From: Agrocybe praecox
Lineage: Eukaryota; Basidiomycota; Agaricomycetes; Agaricales; Agrocybaceae
NCBI GenBank assembly: GCA_964017145.1
Contig: OZ024847.1
Span: forward strand, 1,922,001 to 1,986,000
Length of the DNA stretch: 64,000 bases
Direction: 5' to 3'
Position numbers and translations under genes: made by a program. Numbering within the stretch: position 1 is the stretch's first letter; every line of letters begins with the position of its first letter. Positions 13,521 to 25,607 of the stretch are shown here, in pieces. The notes beneath the pieces were generated by a model. The model was not told where the DNA came from, did not search any database, and saw only the letters and a list, made by a program, of their open reading frames with translations.

Positions 13521-14091
13521 TTATCGAATAGCTCGGAGGATGACCTCTCGAAGATATATACACAGACTATTTGTAATCAGTACGAGAAACATGGAGCTAG
13601 AGAATAAGTTGGACAAACCTGCTACGACAATGAGTAGAATGAGTGGAACGATTATCACCAACTTCCTAAATTCCCGGACGACATAGCATCGATACATCAG
13701 AAGGAAATTCGCAATGACATCATGCACAAGGATATCGGATAATGGAAAAGTAAAGAATTCACTTGTTCGCAGCATAAAGCCAGTATTTGGGACGCAATTC
13801 GTTGAATTGTAATTGTCCCTTCTGAAAGAGCCTGCCAAACACAGATCTTAGCGCCTCCAGAAAGGACGTATAGACGTATCAGAAACAGAATGGTGTATAG
13901 GCCGTATGGGAATATCTCGAACTTCCTTTTATTTCTTTAAAAAATTAGGGGAATCAGCACCCATGAAAGGCAAAAGGCAAAAAATACTAGAATCTTACCA
14001 ACATTGCACCAAGATAGGGGGGAAGAGTCGCTGGAAAAGCTGGTGAAGGCGACCCGACATGGGCATGAAATTCCAACAAAGAAGGTATCAT
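13521..14091 (-). pseudogene. Remnant of an Agaricomycete-type multi-spanning (7TM-like) membrane protein
   Basis: From an ATG at 14091 the minus strand reads MIPSLLEFHAHV... to LPPYLGAML. A possible intron follows, then a strongly hydrophobic segment (EIFPYGLYTILFLIRLYVL). In another frame, at 13521-13838, comes ILVHDVIANFLLMYRCYVV followed by LVIIVPLILLIVVAGL. The order and the YRCYVV motif recall the large family of fungal proteins with seven predicted membrane helices that is abundant in mushrooms. Only about three or four helices are present and the frame closes soon after, so this is probably a truncated or decayed copy. The family assignment is from memory of its general pattern. The rest of the 13102-14754 gap shows no gene. 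Confidence 0.35.
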
Positions 14092-14754
14092 TCTGGAGCG
14101 CTCGAAAATGACTTTCTCCGTAGAAAGAAAGCGCAGACGACCGCTGGAGAGTAATCCTGGACAGTTATGCATGTCGCTTGGAATATTCTGTGCCTTGCAC
14201 GATTAGCCAAGGTATGGAGGGATGTATTCTTGATAGACCTCACGTTCATTTTGCACTGAAGATATATGTGAGCGAGAGGAGGTGGTCGGCCTATTTATGA
14301 TTTGAAGTTCTTTGTGCTCCATCTCAGCTTCGTAGTCCGTTTGTGGTGCAAAAGACATTCAGTTGAATACCGTTCATGTCGGGAGAATCCAAAATTGAGG
14401 TCTCCCACTCCATGAACAATCTTGAAAGAATCGAGCAAGGGCATGTATCCAGAGCAATGTTGTAGAATTGGCAACGCGCAGCGAGGGTCTTCAAGGGTCT
14501 TCAAATAACATCGCAGAAAGCGTCATGGATGTCAGCGCGTAAAGGGGCAGTGTGGCCTTCCAAATGCAGATATCGTCGATGACAACCGTGAGCACAGCTT
14601 CCAAGTTCCAATCACGGAGACTGCCCTGACTAGACGAAACATCGAAATGAGATTGGGTTGAGCTCCGTTCCTCAACGTTGTACGTTGTCCTGACCTCGTC
14701 GAGAGCCCTGGTTGGCCTCAGAAATCAAGCCCTGGTGGCCTAAATAATCAAATC

Positions 14755-17695
14755 ATGTTCACTACCTTCCCTCGCACTCCCGTTCACGATTCGTATCCCC
14801 GGACGCCCACAAGCGCTACGAAAGAGGTCTTCAGTCGTGGGACGGACAATTTTTCTCGTTCACCGGCGAAAGATTCGTTTCCTGCTCGTTACTCCCCGGC
14901 CAAGGACGCATTTTCACGCACACCGACGAATGATACTCTCCATGAAGCGTATCGTCCTCGTTCCCCGGCGTCCCCACAATTGAAAAGAGATCATCGAGTT
15001 GCACGGATTTACACCCCCAGTAGCCCGACTTTGCCGGCGCGCCCGCAGACTGCTCATGTACAACCCGATAGACCTGCACCGGTGCTCAGTCTTCCTGGTC
15101 TTCCTCCTCGTGAATTACCAAGAAGCGTGCTCCCGCCGCCAAAGAAGAAATTTGGAGAAAGTTTGATCAAGCATGGCCGCTCGTGAGTGTTCTTTGGAAT
15201 CATGAATACTAAAGCAACTCACCGAGCTACGTACGTAGATGGCTGGCCCAGATCCGGCCCTCTTGGTCGAAGTCTTCAGATTCTATGGACAATATATCTG
15301 TAATCCCACCCGTAACACCTCGGTCACCAGAATTCGACAATGCAACTTCATTCGAACATTCTCCCAAGAGCGCAAAATTCTCAGTAGATGAAGAGGCCCC
15401 CGTCTCGAAAAGTGCCAAACTTCCAGAAGATAAAGGATATGGCTTTGGACAAGGGATTCCCGCAGAAGAGGAATACTACTGTGATCCTCCTCCGCTTTAT
15501 AAAAAGCATGCACCCGAAGGAGGACTCAAGGGATGGATGACTGTTGCTGGAGCGTATGTGTATTCAGGTCAATTGGAACGGCTGGGATACTGATTAGATT
15601 TTAGATTTTTAATTCAGTTCTGTACTATTGGGTATGCTTCCCTTTACTTCCTCGTTTATGCATAACATGATTTCATATTGCCCTATGAAGCTTTATTTTT
15701 ACATGGAATGTGTTCGAAGGTGAATAAATGCGTTATTCCAGATGAAAAACGTCTCATAAAATTTAATACAGAACATTACAATCACGTCTACCTTACCGAT
15801 CAAAACCCAATCGCTGTTCGGTATGGATCCTATCTATCCCAAATCTCCATATGAAAATTGACCGCCGGCCGGTAGATTCATCGGAAGTATCCAACTTTTC
15901 TTCGCCTTTTCGCTTTCCCTTGTCGCCGGTAAGCTAACGGATATGGGGTACTTTCGATATGTCGTGCCCGGAGGATCACTTCTTTTTGCCCTATGGTGCG
16001 TAATCGAGTCCTGTCATCTTCCTGCGTGTTGTGATATCATCAATCTTAATTCAAAATTATACAGCCTGCTTTTACTCTCATTCATTGGGGAAGAACAACT
16101 CGGCGCGGTCAGCACTTATATGCGATGTTATAGAATGCAATTGACTAAGCAAATTCATACATACCTTTCAGATTATAGCATGCCAGTCAATAGGCATGGG
16201 TATCGGTATTGGCTTGGTCTTCGTACCCACCGCAGTTGTGCCCTTGTACTACTTCAAGCGCAAAAAAGGTCTAGCTTTGGGAATTGTCATGAGCGGCGGT
16301 TCTTTAGGTGGTATGGTCTTCCCAGCTGGTGAGTTTTGTTTCCCATCCATCCACATAAAATCCTAAATCTTAACTATTTGTCTGTTACTTAGTTCTAAGG
16401 TAAAGCGTGGAGAAGCAGGAGCAGAATCACGGATATTGACCGGTACTTTACAGGAAATTACTTTCCTCTCAAGGATTTCATGGTGCAGTTCTAATCACTG
16501 CTTGCATCGTTCTTGGATTCCTGGTAGTTGGAAATGGCCTTTCGATCTATAGCGCTCCGCCTAAGCAGGAGAAACCTGCCTATCCTCTCCCCCGTCTCGA
16601 CCTCGCCAAATATTCCAAGGAAATGGGATATATTTTTGCTGCTGGCGGGTATGTATATAACAATACATCGATTCTCCAACACTTCGCTGAAAACCACATA
16701 TTGCCAGAGTGTTCCTGACTATGTTAATCATCTATTTCCCTGGTACGTGCCGTAAGGCTAGAGGCAAAGTCGACAGCTGCTTACCGACCGACACTTCTTT
16801 TAATTTCAGTGATGTATCTGAACCTCCTGGGGCTCGAGAAAGGTGTCGATGCAAATTCTGCTTTCAATACGGTGAAGCCTTTATTTCAGAATCAGTTGCT
16901 TGTATCAATCACAATCTAATAAATCTCAACCTGTTTAGCTTATCATCTTGAGTTTGTCAGGAATCTTTGGCCGTGTGGGCTTTGGCTTTGGCTCCGACTT
17001 CGTTGGCCCTTGGAACCTGATGATGCCTGTATCCGGGTTTTTAGCGCTGATGATGTTCTTAACGTGTACTATGTATGTTTCTCCGGATTTAATTCATGTC
17101 ATACTTGGACTAATACCGCCCGTCAATCCAGCCAAGGCCCTAAATCACTCGGTGCTTACGCCTTTTTCTATGGCCTCTTTGCCGGTGCATGTACGTAGCT
17201 CTAGAGAAGGGTATCTTGCCTGAAGTTTATTGATTTTACGATTTAGGGTTTTCTCTCATGGTGACGGCTTTGTCGTCCTTAGCTTCGAGGAAGACAGAAG
17301 TTGGGTACGGCTCGTCTTCTTCATGCTTTGTAAAAACTACACATTAATGCTCCCTGACGTAGTACACGAGTCGGCCTGGTACTTTCTGCTAGTAGCATCG
17401 CCATGCTCTTATCCTCTGTTTTACAACACGGCATATTGACCCCAAACCATATGTGGGTAATCCCTTCCGCCATCGGTGGTGTAAGTCATCACACTCTGTG
17501 TTTTATAATTCCATGGACTAATTACGTTGATGTTTTCGCTGTTGCTAGGTCCTTATATCGGGTGTCACGGTCCTGATGTATCTCTCGAGGATGTCGACAG
17601 CGTCAAAGAAGCAAGAAGGAACTCGCCGCCGGCTCCCCATGTTGAAAGATATGCCGTTCTTGAAAAATACCAATATCAAGGTTCAGATTCTATGA
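14755..17695 (+). CDS. MFS transporter of the fungal monocarboxylate-transporter (MCT-like) group
   Basis: Plasma-membrane transporter of the major facilitator superfamily. Fungal MCT-like proteins are sometimes linked to organic-acid or vitamin uptake; the substrate here is unknown. The first 140 residues are an unusual Pro/Ser/Thr-rich cytosolic extension with repeated FSRTP/SPAKD units. GGLKGWMTVAG then marks the start of the first helix. Helices are split over many short exons, including GWIGSIQLFFAFSLSL, GIGIGLVFVPTAVVPLYYF, the loop after it (KRKKGLALGIVMSGGSLGGM, a typical MCT signature region), GAVLITACIVLGFLVV, ILSLSGIFGRVGFGFGSDF and KSLGAYAFFYGLFAGAWFS. The end is a basic tail (KDMPFLKNTNIKVQIL) before TGA at 17693. 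At least ten introns are needed, so individual junctions are tentative. It converges with the desaturase gene, whose stop lies 268 bp away. Confidence 0.85.
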
Positions 17696-17962
17696 CGTCG
17701 AATTCGTGTTACGCTTTACACTCTTCTAATGCTATATGGGTTTTGGGGGTTCAAACAAGTTTGTGACCATAGCAGCTATAAAAACCATGCAAGCTGCCGT
17801 AAGCTGATGAATAGGAGTTATTGAACCTGTAAGATATGCAATGAAGTGTGTCAGGCTAATATTGGTTAATGGTGGGTCGATATGTGCAGGAATAACCGCC
17901 AAACAAATGATCTATCTATGTCTCTATAAGTATATGGGTATCCAACCGAAGATATGTCCTTT

Positions 17963-19472
17963 TCATAATGTCCGCTCGGAAATATACAAATTTTGCGGAA
18001 TCAGCTCCGAGTGAGAGGACACTTCGACACCTCCATCTAGGATTCCTACACGCATCATGGACAAAAGCTGATAAAGATTGATTAGTTGTGCGCGTTTCAG
18101 CAAGTAAAATGTTTTGCATACGTTGTGAGCAGAATGTGAATGAGTGTAAACACCGCCAAAAAAGGACGCGGTCATTTCTTTCCCTGAGTTGGCATCTAGA
18201 TGATACTTTCCTCCCGGATGTTGGTCTATGAAAGAACTGACATCGTGCACGTAACCCCCAATCAGGATGAGTGGCCTCAATTTTGCTTCTTCCTGGACTG
18301 GATGCGGTAGTCGGTCAGTGAAGTTGGCTCATTAAGGAGGGAATGGAAGCTGACATGTATTCCAAGATATGACCGGTAATTTTGCTGCTGGTACAGGCCA
18401 CGTTAATGAATCTTGAAGTTGCTTGAGCTCTTTCAGTTTCATCGATAATTGACTCTTAGCGATTTCATTGCTCGGAAATACACGCAGATGACTAGCAAAG
18501 CCCGCCCGTCCACAAATTGCGATGAACCATTTAGTCGGATCGTATTGATACCACAAAAACGCGTTCCGGTAATCCATGGGGAATTGATGATGAAAATTGT
18601 GGTATCCTTCTCCCATCGTAAGAAGGGCCGACAGAAAGTGATCTCGGGGTGTCAAAGCATCATCATATGGCGCCGAGCCAATCCAATGGGCGATGGAGTT
18701 GATACAAAACGTGCTCTGTGGATAAATGACTGATCATCAGTAAGAGATCCTAGTCATTCCTTAAAGCTGGGCACTAACGTGGTGTGCGATTGTCAACCGT
18801 AAAGCTCCCGAGAAACACAGCCCGCCCAGCCAATCATCAAAGAATATCCCAGGTATTATCGTTGGTAGCAAATAACCGAAAAATACTGCCAGGGGAAAAT
18901 AGTGACGATGTTGGAACGATAGAAGAGGGTCTTTCCTGAGATCGGTCGAGTCTGACGGTCCTGAGCGAAGAGCAGACTTGAAGATCATCCAACCAATGTG
19001 GGTCCACAAAAGTCCGCGGTTTGCGTTGTACGGATCGAGGTCAGTGTCCGTATGTCGATGATGGGACCGATGTGCACGAGCCCACCAATAACACGAGCCC
19101 TGCACTGCACTTGTCCCCCCAGCCAACAGAAACAGTTGTAATGGCCACGATGCAATATAGGATCGATGCGCCCACAGTCGGTGATATCCTAGCGTTCATT
19201 TCTTCAGCATTCTTTCATATTTTGTACGAATGAAACCGACCTGCTGTGATACCTGCACTCTGTTAGCCAAATTTCGCTCATTACACAAAAAAGAGGACTT
19301 TACCCAGCATCGAGAAAACATAGTATGCCGCTGCAAATATTGCAGTGTATTTATTGAATTCCAGCTTCCAGAAGCCGTATGCAGCAATAGAAGGTGTAAT
19401 GAGCAGGACCATGAGGTTGAACCATCTAACACCCGTGCATTCTGGGAACTTTTCAGTCAATGTGGAAGGCAT
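17963..19472 (-). CDS. OLE1: Stearoyl-CoA (delta-9) fatty acid desaturase with C-terminal cytochrome b5
   Basis: ER membrane di-iron desaturase that places the first double bond in palmitoyl- or stearoyl-CoA. The three histidine boxes are complete: HRLWAHR, HRSHHRHTDTD, and HNFHHQFPMDYRN after GEGY. Hydrophobic segments surround them (LMVLLITPSIAAYGF, LAVFFGYLLPTIIPGIFF). The C-terminal exons carry a cytochrome b5 domain with the heme ligand in HPGG and a second His in the HSHSAHN segment, which is the normal fungal Ole1 arrangement. The protein ends NLYISERTL at 17963. The ATG at 19472 is the most conservative start. The frame is open further upstream, with ATGs at 19562 and 19613, so the N-terminus may be longer. 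No defect was seen. The gene is divergent from the lactonase pair, with about 1.1 kb between start codons. Confidence 0.94.
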
Positions 19473-20574
19473 TCCTCGTTGTGGTTTGGGACCAAGTGAA
19501 GGTGGCCGAAGTGATATTGAAATAGTATACCGTTCCGAGTAAGTAAGGAGTAGGCTTAGCATAAAAATTCGGTTTCGAGATGGAGTCCCACGATGAGCCT
19601 CTTTCTGACACATGTTGGGTTTTAAGAGTGGCTTTGGGTGGAATTCTCTTCAGGATCGCCGAGTGCCTAGACGACCCTGGTTCTGTTTATGGAAGGATTA
19701 TGCCCCCTTTGCCAGAGGAAAGGTATAAAAGAAGAATCAACCGGACACGACTTTGTTTACGGGGAAATCGGGTGTTTTTGTCGAGATTTTGGGAGATGTT
19801 TGCTGCTACCGCTACACGCATTCAATGCAATTCAGGTCCACGAGGCGGCGGTATCATTGTCTGTCATGATCTATACCCAGGCTGTGTGATTTCAGAAATA
19901 TTAAGGTTCACTTGACTGTATTCAATAATGACACTCACTTGCCTTAATATCACAATTCAGAGGAAGAGTTCAAAGAAAGTCAAGTTTACTTTCGAACTTC
20001 CAAGACGAACCTACCGGGCGCCCATTTCCAGTTTTCGGATGATGCTGTCGCTTGAGAAATTAGCGGCGCTGATATTCAAGGACAAAAGGCCGTATCTTCA
20101 GAATCCACAGTAGCGTTATGATGATGGTTTGGATCCAAAAAGCGGCGAAAATAAAATGATAATTAGGGGCCACGAAATGTAACTTACCGGATTTGATCAT
20201 AGGCGTTCTTTGTCCTGTACAGTCATGACTGCGACCTCATTCTAGGTTTCTCAAGGAAGCCTTCAGTCAGGATAGGCTCAGAAATCTTTGAAGAAGTTTC
20301 GGCTACGTGTGTGGTGGTGTTCAGCGCATCTTCTGCGCAAAGAATGGGGCTCCAGCTGGGAGTATATCAGTACATATGCACATAAATGCTTATTCACGCC
20401 TAAAAGTTATTCCACTTGGCATGGGAATGGACAGTGTCCCATGATGCCATTTGCGTCACTGAATAGTACGTTTAATTGATATACTTTTGTGCAGAGAGCT
20501 CACACTCTTCCAGTATTTATATTCGGTGGATGTTCACTACACTGAGAAAAACATTATTCTCCTTGTTCGCAGAG
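19473..20574. other. Divergent intergenic region between desaturase and lactonase genes
   Basis: Roughly 1.1 kb that must hold promoters for both directions. Plus-strand open frames at 19580-19915 and 20288-20479 have no motif and no splice partner, and are treated as chance. No repeat or RNA gene was recognised. Confidence 0.55.
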
Positions 20575-22045
20575 ATGAGATTATATTCTCCCCAACTAAT
20601 CGCTCTATTGGTTTCTGTTATCGCTGAGGGGCAAATTTCGGCTTTGCCGCCTCAATCTGTGGTATGACTTTTCATGTTGGAATTCAATTGCTGGCATCAA
20701 ATACCTTTACAGTTTGTCGATCCTCACACGTTTGCAGTTTTGGGCCCCAATGGTCCATTCCGCAACTCTTCGTTCACCCAATTCTTCAACCCAACATCGA
20801 CCAAGCCACCATTTTTTCAAATCTTTGATCCCGGGTTTCTTGCCATCCTAGGACCGAACCCTTCATTCAATGAAGTAGCCTCGAACGCTACATTTGCATT
20901 TGCCCATGAAGCACCGGTCTATGTGGCAGAAACAGACGAAGTTTTCTTTGCGAGCAACGATGGTGGTGCGCTGGGAAACAGTGATCTTGAGCATAATAAC
21001 CAAGTGGGAAAAATCAGCATGAAAGCGGTGGAGGCTGCTCTTCAAAGCGTCAAGGCAAAAACCGGAGCTGCTGTAAACGTGCCCGTTACAGAGGTGAGAG
21101 AACATGTTCTCGGCTGCGCATTTATTTCTCATTCTCCCATGTCAGCTCATTCTCCCAGACACTATCCAAATGACCAACGGAGGGACGGGTCCGTTTAGGT
21201 CCAACCTCGTCCTGATAAATTCCGGACGCGGACCGCTACCACCTTCTATTGCCCTCGTCAATCCCAAGCCTCCCCACAATGTCACCGTGTTGTTGGACAA
21301 TTTCTTTGGACGACAATTCAACTCTCTGAATGACATAAAAATACACCCTACCTCGAAGGCCTTTTTCTTCACTGACGTAACGTATGTGCTATCGTCCTTT
21401 TCCGTCAAATAATATTCACATCCTTTCAGATATGGATTCTTGAATCATTTCCGTCCAGCACCCCTCATGCCTAATCAAGTCTATCGGTTCGACCCATCGA
21501 CTGGGGCTGTTCGTGTTGTGGCCACCGATTTTGACAAGTGCAATGGCATTGCGTTCTCTCCCGACGGCAAGATAGCTTACATGTGAGTGTCTTTATATAC
21601 CGCTCTTTGCTTCGCATCTAATTTGAATAATTAGAGCAGATACGGGTGCCACTGCCGGCTTTATGGGAAATAATCAGACAGAACCAGCCACAGTGTATGT
21701 ACATCTTGACATTCTAATTTATGTCGCCTGATCGTATTCCCACTCAGCTATGCATTCGACGTCGACCCAAAGTCACAAGTATTCCTGAACAGGCGCATTT
21801 TCGCCTACATTGACACGGGTGTCCCTGATGGCGTTCAAATCGACGCAGCAGGAAACTTATACACTGGCTGCGGAGATGGCGTTCAAGTCTTCTCTCCTGA
21901 TGGCACCTTATTGGGGAAATTCTTCATAGAGACTACCTCCTCGAACATGGCTTTTGCTGGAGATGGTCGTCTTGTTATTATGGGCGAGACGAAAATCTTC
22001 GTTGCTCATATCGCAGCAAAAGCCGGAAATGTGGCATTCAATTAA
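20575..22045 (+). CDS. Secreted SMP-30/gluconolactonase-like beta-propeller, copy 1
   Basis: Predicted extracellular hydrolase of the SMP-30/gluconolactonase/LRE-like fold (six-bladed propeller with a divalent metal), probably opening a lactone. The ATG at 20575 starts a signal peptide (LYSPQLIALLVSVIAEGQIS). Family features in order are: APVYVAETDEVFFASNDGG (strand with an acidic residue), NSLNDIKIHPTSKAFFFTD, NGIAFSPDGKIAYI, DTGVPDGVQIDAAGNLYTGC and GDGVQVFSPDGTLLGKFF. The Asn of NGIAF and the Asp of PDGVQID match metal-site positions known for the family. About six introns lie at the same places as in the adjacent copy. The stop is TAA at 22043. A second gene of the same kind begins 180 bp downstream. 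The natural substrate is unknown. Confidence 0.88.
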
Positions 22046-22224
22046 ATTGTAAATATCTGAATGAGAGGAATACTAGGAAAAACCTGTGATCAATCCGTTT
22101 CACTTGAGCCACTTAAGGATCACTGAAGCTCTTTTTGGTTAGATTCCTCGAGTCTCTTTTCTGTAACCCTTGTGGTATAACATACGTGATTTCATCGCTG
22201 GCACTTCAGCCAACCTCAGAAGAG

Positions 22225-23736
22225 ATGGTTAACTTGATTTGTGTTATATTTCTCGGCTCAAGTTTGCTCGCCGTCCAAGGCAATAAAATCATTCCTGCTC
22301 AATCTGTGGTATGTCGCGTTTGAATTGCTCACGACAAACCTCTAACTCGTAAACAGTTCCTCGCTCCCAATACCTTTGCTGTTCTCGGAGCTAATGGTCC
22401 TTTTCGCAACTCATCTTTCAACGAATTCTTCAACCCTACTTCAAGTGAACCACCCTTTTTCCAAATATTCGACCCCGCCTTTCTCGATATACTTGGTCCC
22501 AACCCTTCATTTAATGAGATTGCCTCCAACGACACGTTCCCCTTCGCTCACGAAGCCCCTATTTACGTCGCCGATACCGATGAATTTTTCTTCGCAAGCA
22601 ACGACGGTGGTACGCCCGGAGTGGCTGACTTGAACCACAATAACTTTATCGGAAAGATCAGCATGAAAGCGGTCGAAGAAGCCCTTCAGAACGCTGAAAA
22701 GCAGAACCATGGAGGGAAGGTGTCGGTGAACGTACCAGTAACAGAAGTATATCACTGTTATGTCTCTTTGATGAGTTACTTCTCACGATATTAGTTGTCG
22801 TTACCAGACTCGATACAAATGACCAACGGAGGGACAGGTCCATTTAAGTCTTCTCTTTTACTCATAACATCTGGGCGCGGGAAGCTCCCTCCCTCCATCG
22901 CCCTCGTTAATCCCAAAGAACCACACAATGTGACTGTCCTCTTGGATAATTTCTTCGGAAGACAATTTAACGCTCTGAACGACGTGAAAATACACCCAAC
23001 CTCTGGAGTTATGTTTTTCACGGATGCCATGTATGTTTCTTCCTTTCTAACTTTTTATGGTTATCGGTTCACCTATATTTGGGAAACGTAGATATGGCTC
23101 TTTATTGGGTTTTCGACCACCACCTCAATTACCAAACCAAGTATATCGTCTTGATCCTGTCACAAGAGCGGTCAGGGTGGTCGCCACAGACTTTGTCATA
23201 ACCAATGGGATAGCGTTCACGTCCGATGGGAAAATAGCTTATGTGTAAATTTTCGTCTCTGTCTCGGGATCGTCTCATGAAAAACTAACCTTTTTTTTCA
23301 CATTGACATAGGTCAGATACCGGTGCTGCTGGTGGCACACCTGGAATGTTCAGCGTTGACCAAACGAAGCCAACAACGATGTACGCCCATTACGTATCAC
23401 CAAGAATTCTAATGACACTTTAAATAAATAATTTATAGTTACGCCTTCGACGTGGAGCCCAGAACCCAAGTGTTTATGAATCGACGCGTCTTTGCCTATG
23501 CTGATACTGGAATTCCTGACGGCATCCAAGTCGACGCGGCGGGGAATGTGTATTCGGGCTGTGGAGACGGTGTTCATGTCTGGTCACCCAATGGAACGCT
23601 TCTTGGAAAATTCTTTGTAGGGAACACTACAGCCAACATGGGCTTTGCTGGAGATGGAAGACTAGTCATCCTGGGTATTACGAAGATTTTTTTAGCCAAA
23701 ATTGCAGCTAAAGGAGGGAAGGTATCGTTTCCGTAG
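22225..23736 (+). CDS. Secreted SMP-30/gluconolactonase-like beta-propeller, copy 2
   Basis: Tandem paralogue of the gene just upstream. The ATG at 22225 begins a signal peptide (MVNLICVIFLGSSLLAVQG), and an intron follows IIPAQSVV as in copy 1. The propeller repeats align with copy 1: APIYVADTDEFFFASNDGG, NALNDVKIHPTSGVMFFTD, NGIAFTSDGKIAYV, DTGIPDGIQVDAAGNVYSGC and GDGVHVWSPNGTLLGKFF. It has a few more residues before the VNVPVTE junction (EKQNHGGKVSV), and DFVITNG where copy 1 has DFDKCNG. The N-terminal 30 residues are the most divergent part. The stop is at 23734. All core motifs are intact, so both copies appear functional. Confidence 0.88.
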
Positions 23737-24258
23737 AACTGTGAAAGTTACTATGTTTGCGTCTTAATCGACGTTAATATCTACAGAGGCATGAATATAA
23801 TATAGTCATGATCCCTGTGCGTTTTGTGTTGAACAGCTAGCTGTCCCCTCTTGTGTTCGCCGGGTCGTCCTTGACTTAAGAGGATCATGCTGAAGTACGT
23901 GCCCATTTCTTGCACAAATCCTGAGCCATGTCCCTTCTATACGTCCTAAAACCTCTTCAGAGTATCTACCGCTTTCCTGGCACGCATCACCATCGTCTTC
24001 GCCACTCCCCCCCCTTTGCTAATGGGCATCACGTTCTCCACAATTTAAACGACTACAAATTCGAGACATCCAATTCATTCAATTAAATTACCAGTGAAGA
24101 AGGTATGTTTGGTATTATCGTATTATTTTCCGAAGACCGAATACGAGTAAGTACTCTGGATACTTTTTTAAACTACGTTTATGGGTATAGGTGTTGATCT
24201 AAAACTAGAACTCAAACTTGTAATCTGGAGTGGAACGGGCGACATGAAAGTTGAGTGA
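23737..24258. other. Intergenic, no gene seen
   Basis: About 0.5 kb between the second lactonase gene and the convergent small secreted protein gene. Stops occur in all frames; no repeat or RNA motif was recognised. Confidence 0.5.
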
Positions 24259-24819
24259 TCACAAATTCGATAATGGGCTTCGCTCGCAGTACGCGCTCTG
24301 AGCAACCACTTGAGCGAAATCTGCTACGTTGGGGACATCCATGCTCAATGGTACGGGGACAGAAAGCCCTACAAGCGCGTCTTTTTTGCAATGGTGGTCA
24401 CTGCCGTAAATAATAGTGGGGAAGATAAAGCGTGAGATTCGGTTGTCTGGAAGAACGCAGTCAAACAAGGATGAATGACTTACGTGAAGGGATAGCATTG
24501 AGCTGGATGGCAGAAGTACGCATCATCAGCAATTGAATGGCCTTCCTCAATGACTACACATTCGCCAAATCGGAAAGGAACAGGGCCCTTGTCGCCATAG
24601 CGGATGATTGCGACCTGAAATTTAGAATAAACAATCCATTCGATATATTATCATCGGGGAAGAACGTACAACATCAGGGTCCGCGGCTTCACACATTGCG
24701 ATCTGCCCGCTATTGTTTTCAAATCCTTCAGGAATGATTGCAGACGCAACGCAGGTGAAAGCGATCGCTGAGGCGACGACGAAGCTGGTGAGCTTGGTGA
24801 ACTTGAAGTTGAAGGCCAT
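24259..24819 (-). CDS. Small secreted protein of unknown function
   Basis: The ATG at 24819 gives a clear signal peptide (FTKLTSFVVASAIAFTCVAS). The mature part begins IIPEGFENNSGQIAMCEAA. After an intron (donor following DPDV, GTACGT; acceptor TTTCAG) it continues VAIIRYGDKGPVPFRFGECV, then a segment with DDAYFCHPAQCYPF. Four cysteines are visible, compatible with a small disulphide-bonded extracellular protein. The second intron (GTAAGT..CCAG) leads by strict frame to a stop at 24398, whereas the neighbouring frame stays open to 24259 (YGSDHHCKKDALVGLSVP), so the C-terminus is uncertain. No known family was recognised. It lies between enzyme genes with no shared promoter. Confidence 0.6.
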
Positions 24820-25607
24820 TACTAATACTGGATGTCCAATAAGTGCTGAAGGCAAATGAACAGTAGGTTCGCTGCTCTCCCTCTGACAAAATGTCTCATT
24901 TTATATGTAGTCAAAACCATGGTCAAAACTATCGAACCACATTTTCATTTATTTCGAATTCGAAGGTGATTGTAAATTTCTTGAGTCATTGTAATTCGGC
25001 TCCTGATTATACCAGCATCAAGGTGTGAAAATGGCGGTTTAGTATGAGAAATGGAAGTACCGGAGAAAATCGAGAATGCCTCATATAGGTTAGCCATGTT
25101 TTGCCGAGGCGAATAACAGATTAATATTCTCTTGAGAACTGTATAACTTGAATTGAGTCCTTCATGATGGCCAGAATGATCATAGATATCCACGCAGACC
25201 TAATTTTTCTATGGTCCACTATGCTCTAGAATACAGCACAAAGATTTGTGTTACTGGCCTTCAGAGTACGCAGGGGTTGACCAGAAGGGGTTTTAACAAC
25301 ATCCAGGCCTCACGCCACGTTCAACGATGCCGACTTTGAAGCGGAGTATTGACAGCAGCAGAGAGGCGCCTAAATAACTACGTACGCTCTAGTAAGTATT
25401 GATGCTTCTAGCGGGGCAGACTAATCAATATTAAATATTAAGCTGTCATGATGGTTCAGCAGATTTATTCATTTTGCCGCAGTAAGTTTGACAAGTTCAA
25501 GGTCTGAATCCGACGGCCATCAAGCGGAGTCTAATCGGACTATGGAAAAGATAGCGAACTAACTTGGCAATCTTTTCCAAAACATAACCAAGTATGTTAC
25601 TTTACAA
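24820..25607. other. Intergenic region, no gene recognised
   Basis: About 0.8 kb between divergent genes (small secreted protein on minus, F-box-like gene on plus). The minus-strand open frame at 24945-25193 lacks motifs. The region probably carries both promoters. Confidence 0.5.
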
